64,000 nucleotides of DNA, taken from the NCBI GenBank assembly GCA_026692865.1, contig JAPLNI010000030.1, forward strand, positions 1 to 64,000, read 5' to 3'. Under the pieces are notes generated by a model. It was not told where the DNA came from. It saw nothing but the letters and a program-made list of their open reading frames with translations, and did not search any database. This DNA comes from Planctomycetota bacterium (GTDB lineage Bacteria > Planctomycetota > Planctomycetia > Pirellulales > Pirellulaceae). The stretch's first letter is position 1. Each line of letters opens with the position of its first letter. Of this stretch, positions 36,890 through 46,309 are shown piece by piece. The position numbers and the translations under genes were made by a program.

Positions 36890-37277
36890 AAGAACTATCC
36901 TTCAAAAAAGTGTGGGAAGTTGTCAGTTTGTGAACGCTGAAGAAAGTTATGGAGAGGTTTTTCAGGCAGGAGAAGGCATTTGTATTGTATTTGCTTTCGC
37001 GGGCAGCAACCCTCGAAACGAAAAAAATGTCCAAATTTCCATCGACTTGGTTACTTTTCTGGCATTTATCTTCCATCTCGTCGCACACCCACGTTGAATC
37101 GAACCCAAATGATCGAATTGCGTCACGCCACCACGTTCAATTTCCCCGACAGCATTGGTGCTTACTGGCGTCACTTGTTCGCTCTGTACCAGCTTGCGAG
37201 TCGGTTGATATACTTCCCTGGCGTTCATTCAGGGTAAAGATCCCGCGATCGACTTGTTCAAAAATGGAGTTTGGTTG
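36890..37277. other. divergent promoter region, PEP-CTERM / TPR genes
   Basis: About 390 bp between divergent genes. Open frames here are short and overlap on both strands without protein-like composition. GGAG at about 37266 serves as ribosome-binding site for the TPR gene. No other element recognised. Confidence 0.35.
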
Positions 37278-38669
37278 ATGCCGACTGTCGAAGAGTATCT
37301 TCAATCCGCGTGGAAGATTCACCAAAGTGGCAATGTCCAACAAGCCATGCAAGCCTATCAGCAGGTGCTGGATCAAGTTCCCAAGAACGCCAACGCTTGG
37401 TGCTATCTCGGGATCGCTTTGCATGACCAACGTCGCTATCACGAGGCTGTTACGGCCTATGAAAAAGCGATCGCGATTCAGCCGAACTTCCCGATCGCTT
37501 GGAACAACATGGGGAATTCCCTGCGATATGCACTTCGTCCAGAGGATGCCGAGAGAGCATTTCAGAAAGCTCTCGTTCAAAACCCGAATTACGTCAACGC
37601 ATACAAAAACCGCGGAACATTCCATGCTTGGTCTGGAAACCTAGAGCTCGCACTTCAAAGCTATAGCAAGGCGATGAAGCTCTCGCCCGACGAGCCAGAG
37701 ACACACAGAAACATCGGTGTCATTTCTCTTTTGAAAGGGGACTTCGAAAATGGATGGAACGAGTATCGATGGCGTTGGCGATGTCCGGAGGCCGCTCGGT
37801 ACGCTTACTCGCAACCGAAGTGGCAAGGCGAAGATTTGCAAGGCAAAACGATTCTGCTCTACGCCGAGCAAGGCCTGGGCGATACGCTGCAGTTCATTCG
37901 ATTCGCAAAAGTCCTTCATGACCGCGGTGCGAAAACAATCGTTCATGCGCAGCCTGCTCTCATGGCGATTTTCGGCCTCGCTGAAAACAAAGCCGCACTG
38001 GGGATCGATCGTTATGTTCCTAATTCACTCCCCATCGATCAACCCTTTGACTATCACTGTTCGTTGCTAGATGTCGCGGATGTTTTGCATACTACTGCCG
38101 ATACAATTCCGATGTCGCACGCTTATCTAAAAGCATCGCCAAGCTTGATACAGTATTGGTCAGGATGGCTTAGTCGGCTTCCCAAATCGAAACGGAAAGT
38201 TGGGCTCGTTTGGCAAGGAAACAAAGATCACCAAGCCGATATTTTTAGATCCTTTCCGCTATCCCTTTACGAGCCACTCTCGGAGCTTGAAGGTGTCCAA
38301 TTCATTAGCCTTCAACAAGGCTACGGAGCCGATCAGTCAAAGCTTTGGAAGGGATCGCAACCACTTATCACGCTTCCCGATGGAACCGATCAATCCGGTG
38401 GAGCATTCATGGACACCGCCGCCATTCTCTTGCAGTTGGATCTCTTAATCACAAGCGACACATCTATCGCCCATTTGGCAGGCGCCCTCGGAAGACCCGC
38501 CTGGGTACTGCTCAACAAGATGCCCGATTGGCGATGGCTTTTAGATCGCAGCGACAGCCCCTGGTATGATTCCATCAGACTATTCCGTCAATCAACCCAA
38601 AGCGATTGGACCGGAGTCCTACAGCAGGTGAAGAGCGCTTTGGAGTGCTGCGACTCGTCGCAGCTTTAA
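37278..38669 (+). CDS. TPR protein with glycosyltransferase-like C-terminal domain
   Basis: From ATG 37278 (GGAG eight bases upstream) the protein has 463 residues; a TTG at 37254 is less likely. Residues 1-170 hold about four or five tetratricopeptide repeats (NANAWCYLGIALHDQRRYHEAV; FPIAWNNMGNSLRYA; YVNAYKNRGTFHAWSGNLELAL). The rest resembles heptosyltransferase-like (GT9/GT-B) domains often fused to TPRs: LYAEQGLGDTLQFIRFAKVL, KVGLVWQGNKDHQAD, and SDTSIAHLAGALGRPAWVLL. A role in glycan assembly or protein glycosylation is likely. The last eleven residues (ALECCDSSQL and the stop) are encoded by a dispersed repeat of family C. The gene is monocistronic. Confidence 0.87.
   Translation: MPTVEEYLQSAWKIHQSGNVQQAMQAYQQVLDQVPKNANAWCYLGIALHDQRRYHEAVTAYEKAIAIQPNFPIAWNNMGNSLRYALRPEDAERAFQKALVQNPNYVNAYKNRGTFHAWSGNLELALQSYSKAMKLSPDEPETHRNIGVISLLKGDFENGWNEYRWRWRCPEAARYAYSQPKWQGEDLQGKTILLYAEQGLGDTLQFIRFAKVLHDRGAKTIVHAQPALMAIFGLAENKAALGIDRYVPNSLPIDQPFDYHCSLLDVADVLHTTADTIPMSHAYLKASPSLIQYWSGWLSRLPKSKRKVGLVWQGNKDHQADIFRSFPLSLYEPLSELEGVQFISLQQGYGADQSKLWKGSQPLITLPDGTDQSGGAFMDTAAILLQLDLLITSDTSIAHLAGALGRPAWVLLNKMPDWRWLLDRSDSPWYDSIRLFRQSTQSDWTGVLQQVKSALECCDSSQL
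38637..38667 (+). repeat. small palindromic repeat, family C (copy 1), forms a protein C-terminus
   Basis: The sequence GCTTTGGAGTGCTG continues CGACTCGTCGCAGCTTT and matches 48661-48691. The core GCTGCGA/TCGCAGC forms a perfect 7-bp hairpin with loop CTCG. It encodes the last residues of the TPR protein and abuts its TAA. Confidence 0.85.
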
Positions 38670-39148
38670 GACTTATCAATCGTATCTCAACCAGAACAGT
38701 TCCAGCAAATCCCCAAACGCTCCATCTCGCGAACTTTCTTTTTCGCAAGAAGCTTTCGTAAGGCAGCATCGCTTACTCGAAAGCTTAGGCTGTCCCACCA
38801 ATCGAAGAAAAATGACTAACCCTCGTTCCGATCGGAATGCCGCGAGGAACACACGCAGACGAGATAGATCGAATTCGCTTGTTAAGTATTTGGAAATAGC
38901 CACTGAGGCAACTTACGACAATGCCAACCCCATAACCAGCAAAGCTACCGCCTAGGGAATTTGTACTTGGTCGCACGATTTCCGCATTGGGCCCTATTAG
39001 TGATGATTAGTGCCAATTAGTGTTCCCAAATTCAGAACACTTATATTCACTAATCGACACTAATTGGGATTAGGACGCCAAACACGTCGCGACGGATGGG
39101 ACGAGCTAGATCCGTTGCGAAATGCGCCGGTAAGTTTGCATAGGTAAG
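38670..39148. other. intergenic region between convergent genes
   Basis: About 480 bp without a credible gene; leftward frames at 38676-38903 and 38785-38976 overlap each other and lack protein character. It contains the ATTAGTG-rich palindromic element at about 38995-39072. This is the kind of gap in which dispersed repeats accumulate. Confidence 0.5.
38995..39072. repeat. AT-rich palindromic element with ATTAGTG motifs
   Basis: The heptamer ATTAGTG occurs three times in direct orientation (38996-39023), and its complement CACTAAT occurs twice further on (about 39048-39066). CCAATTAGTGT faces ACACTAATTGG, giving an 11-bp inverted repeat across about 30 bp. No other copy was noticed in the window. 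Confidence 0.65.
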
Positions 39149-41344
39149 CTACCGATTCGCTGGGCAATACTTATCTAGCCATGCGAAGACTTCTTGGTGC
39201 CAACGTTGGCTGTTGGCTGGTTGGGTGACCCAGTGTCCTTCGTTGGTAAAGTTGACGAAGCGACTTGGGACGCCTTGACGTTGAAGAGCGGAATAGAGTT
39301 CGTGGCCTTGGCCAATCGGGCAGCGAAAGTCGAGGTCGTTGTGAATGACAAGCATCGGTGTCTTGAACTTACCAAGCTCTCCGGCTTTCACGTGTGGCGA
39401 GTACTCGCGGTAACGTTCCGGGTGTTCCCAAGGCAATCCACCATGCTCGTGTTCATCAAACCAAAGTTCGTCGGTCGTTCCCCACATGCTTTCGAAGTTC
39501 CATACGCTGCAGTGAGTGATTAAGCAATTGAATCGATTCGTGTTGACGGCAAACCAATTCATCATGTACCCACCGAAGCTCGCTCCGGCTGCTGCGATGC
39601 GATCACGATCGACATAGGGAAGCGTTTCCAAATAGTCAGCACCAGCCATCAAGTCGCGGTAACATTTTCCGCCCCAGTCACCGGAAATTTCTTCGACGAA
39701 TTTCTGCCCAAACCCAGTCGATCCTCGCGGATTGGGAAGCGCGACTACATACCCCCGAGCAGCCCAAGCTTGTGGGCACCATCGGAAGCTCCAACCATTC
39801 TCCCAAGCTCCTTGAGGACCACCATGCACCAAATAAACAACCGGATACTTTTTACTTGGATCAAACCCAGGTGGCTTTAAAATCCACATCTGCATTTTGC
39901 GATCGCCTTCGATTGGAATCGTGTTGATCGACTCTTGAGCAGCCCATGCGATTTGTGAGCCGAGTTCGGTATTCGCTTGACTGAGATTCGAAACGGGCTT
40001 GTTACCAGATTTCAAAAACACTTCGGGTGGCTGATCCATTCGAGAAGCAACAAATGCTGTTTGTCCCGAAGCACTTGCAATCGACATGATCACCCCTCCC
40101 GCGAATCGTTCGGAACGGAAGTCTACTTTCTGTGGTTTTTGATTCGGTTCGATTGACGCTTGCCAGAATTCATGTTCGGCGTTGCGATCGGTTGCAAAGA
40201 GGATGCGGGCGTTGTCTAACCAAGCGAAGTCGTTTACCGATAGATCGAGTTCGCTAGTAAGTGACTGTCCCTCGCTGGAGCCTTTCGAAGCAGCGAGTGT
40301 TCCATCGGGATTGATCGGGCTAATACGAAGTTGCCATCGATCTGCTTCCGAACCGGGCACGCTCTGAGATCTCCAAGCAAGAAACTTTCCGTTGGGTGAC
40401 AATCTAGGTCCGCTGTCAGCAGCTTGGTTGGCGGGCGTTAAGGACTGCCATGATGTGGTCGGCGTGTCGATCGCAACGCGGCAGATCTCATAAGCGGTGC
40501 TCCAAGCTTCCTCTTTCTTTGGCGGAGCAGTAAAAATCAACGCACTACCATCGCTTGAAAAGCAATAATCTTGACTAGATGAAAAAGTTGACGAGGTAGG
40601 AACTGCGTCGCGATCACCCGGAGTTACATCGCGAGGAGGACTGGCTGGTTCTAAGCCGGTGGAATTGGCTCGGAGTTGTAGAACAAACAAGTGCTGTCGT
40701 TTCCCTTCGACATAGGAATCCCAATGTCGATAGAACAACCGATCCACAATCCGGACAGATACGTTGCTCGTGGCGAGTTGATCCAAGAGCTTTTTATTGG
40801 CTGCATCGGATTCTTCGAATGGAAGCTCCGAGAATTGAGGAAAGACTGACGAAACAAAGGCAATCGAGCGACCGTCCGGTGACCAGGATGCTTGAGTCGC
40901 TTCGGTTGCAATTGTCGTCAGTTGACGAGCCTCCCCGCCATCGATTTCAATAGACCAAATTTGCATCGAACCAGATCGATTTGACTGAAAGAGTATCGTC
41001 TTGCTGTTAGGACTAAATCGGGGCCGCGAATCTTTCTTCCCTGAATTCGTGATAGCCCTCGGGGTCACGCTTCCGTCCGTTGAAGCAAGATAAATGGAGG
41101 TTCTTGTCGAGTTCTTATCCAAGTCGACATCGGTAACTTGATAAGCAATCCATCGTCCATCCGGAGATACATCCACATCTGCGATTCGGTGAAATCGAAA
41201 AAGATCTTCAATCGCCATCGGGCGCTTTGAGTTTTCAATAGCTGATTTTGGCAAGGTCTTGCTGGTTGTATCCTGGGCAGTGACAAGTGTCGGCATAAGT
41301 ACTAGGGACAAAAGTGCTGAAAAAAAGTAACTTCGAAATCGCAT
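39149..41344 (-). CDS. S9-family prolyl oligopeptidase-like peptidase
   Basis: A 731-residue serine peptidase, probably secreted (signal peptide SYFFSALLSLVLMPTLVTA). Residues 40-440 form a WD40-like beta propeller (repeated SPDGRWIAY, SPNSKTILF and SPDGRSIAF motifs), then the alpha/beta-hydrolase domain: HGGPQGAWENGW (oxyanion region), nucleophile Ser in AAGASFGGYMMN, Asp in IHNDLDFRCPIGQG, and His in NEGHWVTQP. This is the acylaminoacyl-peptidase/DPP-type layout, which cleaves short peptides. All three catalytic residues are present. The gene is monocistronic, with the biotin ligase gene upstream on the same strand at a 57-bp gap. Confidence 0.93.
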   Translation of the reverse strand: MRFRSYFFSALLSLVLMPTLVTAQDTTSKTLPKSAIENSKRPMAIEDLFRFHRIADVDVSPDGRWIAYQVTDVDLDKNSTRTSIYLASTDGSVTPRAITNSGKKDSRPRFSPNSKTILFQSNRSGSMQIWSIEIDGGEARQLTTIATEATQASWSPDGRSIAFVSSVFPQFSELPFEESDAANKKLLDQLATSNVSVRIVDRLFYRHWDSYVEGKRQHLFVLQLRANSTGLEPASPPRDVTPGDRDAVPTSSTFSSSQDYCFSSDGSALIFTAPPKKEEAWSTAYEICRVAIDTPTTSWQSLTPANQAADSGPRLSPNGKFLAWRSQSVPGSEADRWQLRISPINPDGTLAASKGSSEGQSLTSELDLSVNDFAWLDNARILFATDRNAEHEFWQASIEPNQKPQKVDFRSERFAGGVIMSIASASGQTAFVASRMDQPPEVFLKSGNKPVSNLSQANTELGSQIAWAAQESINTIPIEGDRKMQMWILKPPGFDPSKKYPVVYLVHGGPQGAWENGWSFRWCPQAWAARGYVVALPNPRGSTGFGQKFVEEISGDWGGKCYRDLMAGADYLETLPYVDRDRIAAAGASFGGYMMNWFAVNTNRFNCLITHCSVWNFESMWGTTDELWFDEHEHGGLPWEHPERYREYSPHVKAGELGKFKTPMLVIHNDLDFRCPIGQGHELYSALQRQGVPSRFVNFTNEGHWVTQPANSQRWHQEVFAWLDKYCPANR

Positions 41345-41401
41345 TCAAATACGTTCCTGATGTTGCGGATGTAGATGGTTACCGAATTACGCTATCCCAT
41401 A

Positions 41402-42265
41402 TCAAACAATTCGTACGGATCCCGTAACAATCCTCCCTATACTACCCGATTCGTGCCGGATAAGCAGTTGGCCATCGCGATCCAATCCTAAACATATTCC
41501 TACGTTGAGACCTAGTGGTGGGTTTTCGGAAAATTTTTCTTCCCAGCCGGAAACCGTTGCTTCGATCGTTTTCTCGAACAAATAACAACGATTCGACCAC
41601 TCCGTATGCCAAGCTTTTGGATCTTCATCCGCCAACAAAAGCTGCTTGCGAAGATTGAAAATGAAAGCGGTGAGCGTATCTGTCATTCGTTCATCGCGGG
41701 TAAATGATCGCCAAGCGATGGGTACCGATAAGACGCTTTCCATCAAGCTGCTCAAGCTTATCGCGCGGGACTGCACTGGAGCGGGTGCGTCCATAAAGTC
41801 CACATCGATGTTAATCCCGGATCCGATAATCCAAGTTGACCGAGCTTGAGAAGTAAGTTGCTCGATCAACACGCCTGCAATTTTTTTATCATCGACATAG
41901 ATATCGTTTGGCCATTTTATCTTGCAACGACCAAGCTCTCCGAGTTTGCAATCGAGCGTTCGAGCGATTGCGATCGCAACCAGATAGGGTAGCCATCGAG
42001 CTTGCTCTGGTTGAGCGTGAATTGCAATCGATGACATCAAGCAACCTTCCGGCGACCACCAGGCATGATCCCCCCGCCCTCGTCCCAAAGTCTGCTGACC
42101 GGCGACAATCAACCGTGGAAGTTCTGTGAAAGCGGTCGTATTCCCTGAGCATGAGACGCAACTACCCAACTCCCGCCTCAAATGCGAATTCGTCGAATCA
42201 ATTGTCGGATACCATTCCGCGGTTCGAACCCAACCATGCTCGAGAATAATATTAAAGTTGATCAC
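41402..42265 (-). CDS. birA: biotin--[acetyl-CoA-carboxylase] ligase, catalytic type
   Basis: This enzyme activates biotin with ATP and attaches it to biotin carboxyl carrier proteins. The 287 residues lack the N-terminal repressor HTH, so it is the monofunctional type. The family hallmarks are STNSHLRREL near the start, GRGRGDHAWWSPEGCLMSSI (the biotin-binding GRGR loop, here with GDH instead of the common GR), and IKWPNDIYVDDKKIAGVLIE (KWPND with the catalytic Lys). A small C-terminal beta domain follows. The kinase gene is 60 bp downstream on the same strand; functional linkage is not evident. Confidence 0.93.
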   Translation of the reverse strand: MINFNIILEHGWVRTAEWYPTIDSTNSHLRRELGSCVSCSGNTTAFTELPRLIVAGQQTLGRGRGDHAWWSPEGCLMSSIAIHAQPEQARWLPYLVAIAIARTLDCKLGELGRCKIKWPNDIYVDDKKIAGVLIEQLTSQARSTWIIGSGINIDVDFMDAPAPVQSRAISLSSLMESVLSVPIAWRSFTRDERMTDTLTAFIFNLRKQLLLADEDPKAWHTEWSNRCYLFEKTIEATVSGWEEKFSENPPLGLNVGICLGLDRDGQLLIRHESGSIGRIVTGSVRIV

Positions 42266-42324
42266 GTTCGCGATGTCTTCAAGGTGCGAGTGCTTCAGGG
42301 TTCAGTGCTGGGCCTCTTAGGCGA

Positions 42325-43419
42325 CTAATGTTGCGGAGGTCTCGCTGGCCCACTTGCCATCCACCAGATAATCAATCCTATGAGGGCTACGATAATCAGA
42401 ATAACAAAAGCGATAGATCGCGTTCGATCGGGAGTATCTGCAAGACGTTCGCTGAGCTGTTTTTGACCAACATCGGTTGCTTCATGCGCTCCTACATCGA
42501 CTCGACAAGTTTCTGGCTCGGGGGCCGCATTGCTGATTGCAACTTTGCCTGTTGCAATTTGTGAATTGGTTGAAGCTAACGATGCGGATGCTTTTGCATC
42601 CTCTAGAATCGATATCATGATCCCCTGCACGGCTCGGGCGTTAAACGGGCGGTCTTCGGGAGCTTTTGCAAGCAACTGATCAATGATGTCGTCCAAAGCT
42701 TGTGGAACTTCGGGAACGAAGCTTTTCACCCGTGGAGCGGGTTTTCGCAACTGCTGTTCAAAGAGCTGTGCGAAGTTCGTGCCTTGAAATGGCGGATGAC
42801 CGACCAACAGTTCAAAAAGAACACATCCGAGCGAGTACAAATCCGCCTTGCCATCGATTTGCGAGTCAGCATTAATCTGTTCGGGAGACATGTAGGCGTG
42901 CGTTCCGACCGTCAGTCCCTGTTGCGTTAGTTCGCTAGCTCGCATATCGCGAGCGATCCCAAAATCACCCAGCTTCACCGAGCCATCTCGCATTAGAAAG
43001 AGATTGGCTGGCTTCAGGTCGCGATGTACGATGCCGTGATTGTGAGCGTATTGCAGGGCGGAGCAAACTTGTCGAGCAATAGACGCGACTTCCGCCCAAG
43101 GTAGTTTGTGGTACTTGGTCAATAGCTCTTTTACACTGCCAGCATCGACGTACTCCATCGCGTAAAACACGCGGCCACTAGTAATCCCACCGCCATAGAC
43201 CTCGACGATGTTTCGATGTCGCAGACGCTCCAGAATGACAATTTCACGTTCGAATCGAGAGCGAATGACAGGGTCTTGAGAAACCGCAAGCAAAAGAATC
43301 TTGATCGCAACCTGCTTTTCACTACTTTTTTCCGTCGCGGCAAAGATCTCTCCAACTGAACCCTGTCCTAGGCAGGCGCCCAATTCATAATCTTCGAATC
43401 GAAGCTTTAGTTTCAACAT
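42325..43419 (-). CDS. membrane-anchored serine/threonine protein kinase
   Basis: A 364-residue Hanks-type kinase. The glycine loop (LGQGSVGEIFAA), VAIKILLL with the ATP-binding Lys, HRDLKPANLFL (catalytic loop), GDFGIAR (DFG) and APE-equivalent SPEQI are all present, so it should be active. The kinase domain spans about residues 10-275. A polar linker follows, with a single C-terminal transmembrane helix (FVILIIVALIGLIIWWM) and a tail of ten residues; the kinase domain is therefore cytoplasmic. No sensor domain (PASTA or similar) follows the helix. Planctomycetes have many such kinases. It is one of three minus-strand genes in a row after the S9 peptidase. Confidence 0.94.
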   Translation of the reverse strand: MLKLKLRFEDYELGACLGQGSVGEIFAATEKSSEKQVAIKILLLAVSQDPVIRSRFEREIVILERLRHRNIVEVYGGGITSGRVFYAMEYVDAGSVKELLTKYHKLPWAEVASIARQVCSALQYAHNHGIVHRDLKPANLFLMRDGSVKLGDFGIARDMRASELTQQGLTVGTHAYMSPEQINADSQIDGKADLYSLGCVLFELLVGHPPFQGTNFAQLFEQQLRKPAPRVKSFVPEVPQALDDIIDQLLAKAPEDRPFNARAVQGIMISILEDAKASASLASTNSQIATGKVAISNAAPEPETCRVDVGAHEATDVGQKQLSERLADTPDRTRSIAFVILIIVALIGLIIWWMASGPARPPQH

Positions 43420-43866
43420 GCATCCACTCGCTCTGACCTTATGCCCAGCTCACAATTTTCCAGTTTTCGGCTGTTTTCGCGTCCATCCGAACGCAAAAAT
43501 GCGAACGAATCATCCGTTTCATATTCCGGGTTCGGTTTACAACGGTTGCTATCATAGCTGAAAACGAACGGCTGTTATCCATCAGAATATTCGATTTAAC
43601 GCGTCCGCGGTCCAAGCGACTTGCCAAGACGCATTACAGAGTGGTCTCACCAGATAAAATTTTGGCAAATAAGTATGGAGTGCGCTCGCCGCGATTCAAT
43701 CGCCCTCAAGAGTGTGCCTTATATGACCTATTGACGATCTTTGATGAATTATGGACTGTTTAATTTAGTCGTTAAGGTATTGCACACTTTAAGTTAGGCA
43801 AGCAGGAATGCATCTCGCCATCTTTGCTGGTCGCTTGAACCACTCGATCTCATTATAAAAATCACC
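43420..43866. other. divergent promoter region, kinase / ABC exporter
   Basis: About 450 bp between divergent genes. A leftward 62-residue frame (43439-43627) has no protein character. The stretch 43700-43800 is AT-rich and may contain the ABC exporter promoter. No repeat or RNA gene recognised. Confidence 0.35.
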
Positions 43867-45744
43867 TTGGACTCATCGAAAAACTTAGAGTCGCCGAAAA
43901 ATGCCGAAGCAATCTCGGATCGTGATTTGATTTATCGGATGCTCGCGTTTGCACTTCAATACCGTCGCCAATGCGTCATTCTTCTGGTGCTGCAGACGGC
44001 TCTGATGGTCACCGCCATTCTGGCGGTTCAGCTCGGTGGCTTTGCGCTTGATTGGGTTCAATTTCGACTAACAAACCGCGATATTGTTGCGAATAGTCTT
44101 GAAACGCCACCGGTCATCTATGGTTGGTCTCCACCGCTGACATGGTCGGGCGGTTTGCAAATGTTTTCGCTTGGCCTAATCCTGCTTGCCATTGGGCTCA
44201 TTAGAGCATTCTTGAATTTTGCCTACGCGATCGAGAATGGCCGACTGATCAATCTCAAAATGGTTGTCGATCTTCGCATCGCAGTTTACGACAAGATGCA
44301 GCAACTTAGTTTCCGATTCTTCGACGCGAATGCGTCAAGCACTCTCATCAATCGGCTTACCGGAGATATCCATGCGACGCGTTCATTTGTAGATGGAGTG
44401 GTTATTCAGCTAACGATACTCGTTCTTTCGCTTGTAAGTTACTTCGTTGCGATGCTCCGTATTCATGTTGGACTGACGATCGCGTGCTTAGCAACCACGC
44501 CACTGCTTTGGTGGATCACGAATTTATTTTCAAAACGCATTCGACCAGAGTATGACAAGAATCGTGAGCTGTTCGATGCGATGACATTGGTTGTGGCAGA
44601 GAATGCGGAAGGCCAACAAACAGTAAAAGCATTTGGACGGCAACAAGCCGAAATTGAAAAGTATCGCAACGCTTCTATGAACGTCCAACAGCAGCAGCGG
44701 TCCATCTTTTGGCAAGTAAGCGTTTATACGCCGACCGTGCAGTTTCTTACGCAGATCAATCTTGTTATCTTACTAGGTTATGGCGGCTTTCTTGTGACTC
44801 AAGGTCAACTGGCGATCGGGAGTGGTATTGTTGTTTTTGCTGGTTTATTACAGCAATTTTCAAGTCAGATAACCGCGCTGTCGGGTATCACCAACACCAT
44901 TCAGCAAAGCCTCACGGGGGCTCGACGCGTCTTTGAAATACTGGATAGTCCTGTTGAAATCGTTAGCCCCAAAAAGGACGCTCATCTGCCGAACAAGGTA
45001 ACGGGCGAGATTGCTTTTCGGAATGTATCTTTCGGCTATCACGAAGACAATCTAACACTTCAGGGCATCGATTTGTTCATAGCTGCCGGTGAAACCGTAG
45101 CGATACTCGGTCCGGTTGGAGCTGGTAAGACGACTCTTCTTAGCCTCATACCGCGTTTCTACGATCCAACGTCCGGAACCATCGAACTGGATGGAGTTAA
45201 TCTAAAGAAGTGGGATTTGCCTAAACTGAGAAGATCAATCGGGATCGTCTTTCAAGAAACTTTTCTCTTTAGCAACACGATTGCTGCGAACATTGCTTTT
45301 GGAAGTCCAACTGCCTCGATAGAGCAGATTGTACAAGCTGCAAAGACAGCCTGTGCAGACGAGTTCATACGAGAGTTGCCTCAGGGGTATGAAACGGTTC
45401 TCGGAGAGTTTGGACTGACGCTTTCTGGGGGACAAAGGCAACGCCTTGCAATCGCACGAGCATTAGTTCTAGACCCGCCGATACTTCTGCTGGATGACCC
45501 CACAGCATCAATCGATCCAGAAACGGAACATGAGATTTTAGAAGCGATGAAAAAGTCTCTTTCGGGGCGGACTAGCTTTATCATCGCGCATCGCTTAGCA
45601 ACGCTTCAACAAGCCGATCGAGTGATCGTAATCGAAGGAGGTCAAATCGTTCAGCAAGGGACCCACCGTTCTCTAATCGAAATCCCGGGGCTCTACCGAG
45701 ATGTCGCAGTCAGCCAAGGAATTACGATGATGCTAGGCAGATAA
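43867..45744 (+). CDS. ABC exporter (fused transmembrane and ATPase domains)
   Basis: A 625-residue half-transporter of type IV (MsbA-like) ABC exporters. Transmembrane helices span about residues 30-330 and the ATPase domain about 375-615, with Walker A GPVGAGKTTLL, signature LSGGQRQRLAIARAL, Walker B ILLLDDPTASIDPE, and the H-loop IIAHRLATL. The catalytic Glu after Walker B is Asp (LLLDD), as found in the degenerate site of heterodimeric exporters, but no partner is adjacent. It may still function as a homodimer. The start is TTG at 43867; the next ATG (within the first helix region) would remove residues that look cytosolic. Substrate unknown (lipid, peptide or drug). Confidence 0.92.
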   Translation: MDSSKNLESPKNAEAISDRDLIYRMLAFALQYRRQCVILLVLQTALMVTAILAVQLGGFALDWVQFRLTNRDIVANSLETPPVIYGWSPPLTWSGGLQMFSLGLILLAIGLIRAFLNFAYAIENGRLINLKMVVDLRIAVYDKMQQLSFRFFDANASSTLINRLTGDIHATRSFVDGVVIQLTILVLSLVSYFVAMLRIHVGLTIACLATTPLLWWITNLFSKRIRPEYDKNRELFDAMTLVVAENAEGQQTVKAFGRQQAEIEKYRNASMNVQQQQRSIFWQVSVYTPTVQFLTQINLVILLGYGGFLVTQGQLAIGSGIVVFAGLLQQFSSQITALSGITNTIQQSLTGARRVFEILDSPVEIVSPKKDAHLPNKVTGEIAFRNVSFGYHEDNLTLQGIDLFIAAGETVAILGPVGAGKTTLLSLIPRFYDPTSGTIELDGVNLKKWDLPKLRRSIGIVFQETFLFSNTIAANIAFGSPTASIEQIVQAAKTACADEFIRELPQGYETVLGEFGLTLSGGQRQRLAIARALVLDPPILLLDDPTASIDPETEHEILEAMKKSLSGRTSFIIAHRLATLQQADRVIVIEGGQIVQQGTHRSLIEIPGLYRDVAVSQGITMMLGR

Positions 45745-46309
45745 GCAAGCCAAACAAGCAAGATTGCCTGAAGATGGCCTATCGACGGCTTCTTAAACTC
45801 AACGCCCCAATGCTCAGGCAAGCTACCGCGAAAATTGCCCACTGGGTATGGTTCATATGGAGAACGCAATACTCAATTTGCCGGCCTACACTTGAAGCTA
45901 CTCCGACAATGTAACTTGTGATCACTTGCATAATTGAACCCTGGTAAGATGACTTCTGACGAGCAAACGACGCGAATCTAAGAAAATGGATACACTGAAT
46001 CCTGAAAAGTGGACCTCCGACATCCGAACTCTAGAATTCCTTGGGTGAATTGCTTTAAATTACGGCTTAGAAAAGCAAAAATGGAAGAGTCAAGCCGACG
46101 AATAATCCGGTTTTTCCGGCGTTTGCGGAATCTGCGGGCTCTCCAGGGACAAATAAGAATGAGCTGATTACAATGCCGTACTAGAGAGCCCTTGCGAGTC
46201 GTCCAACGCGGGCTATACTTTGGAGTCTCTACCGGAGAAAGCCGATACTCGGCAGTTAAGGTTTTAGGTTTTTCCGGGCCGTAAGCAGAGTGGACGTTGA
46301 CCCAAGCGA
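45745..46309. other. intergenic region upstream of tRNA-Asp
   Basis: About 565 bp without a gene. It contains an 8-bp inverted repeat (GGGCTCTC at 46136-46143 and GAGAGCCC at 46184-46191) that ends directly before a good sigma-70-like promoter (46192-46219) for the tRNA. The rest shows no protein-like frame, and I did not recognise any RNA family. Confidence 0.45.
46192..46219 (+). promoter_or_regulatory. predicted promoter of tRNA-Asp
   Basis: TTGCGA (46192-46197) and TATACT (46214-46219) are spaced by 16 bp, close to the sigma-70 consensus. Transcription would start near 46226, about 85 bases before the tRNA. Confidence 0.5.

Noticed and set aside
38676-38903. 75-codon minus-strand frame between the TPR and S9 genes
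   Set aside because: It overlaps another short frame, lacks a ribosome site and has no recognisable motif.
43439-43627. 62-codon minus-strand frame upstream of the kinase
   Set aside because: Unstructured composition, no motif, and located in the likely promoter region.
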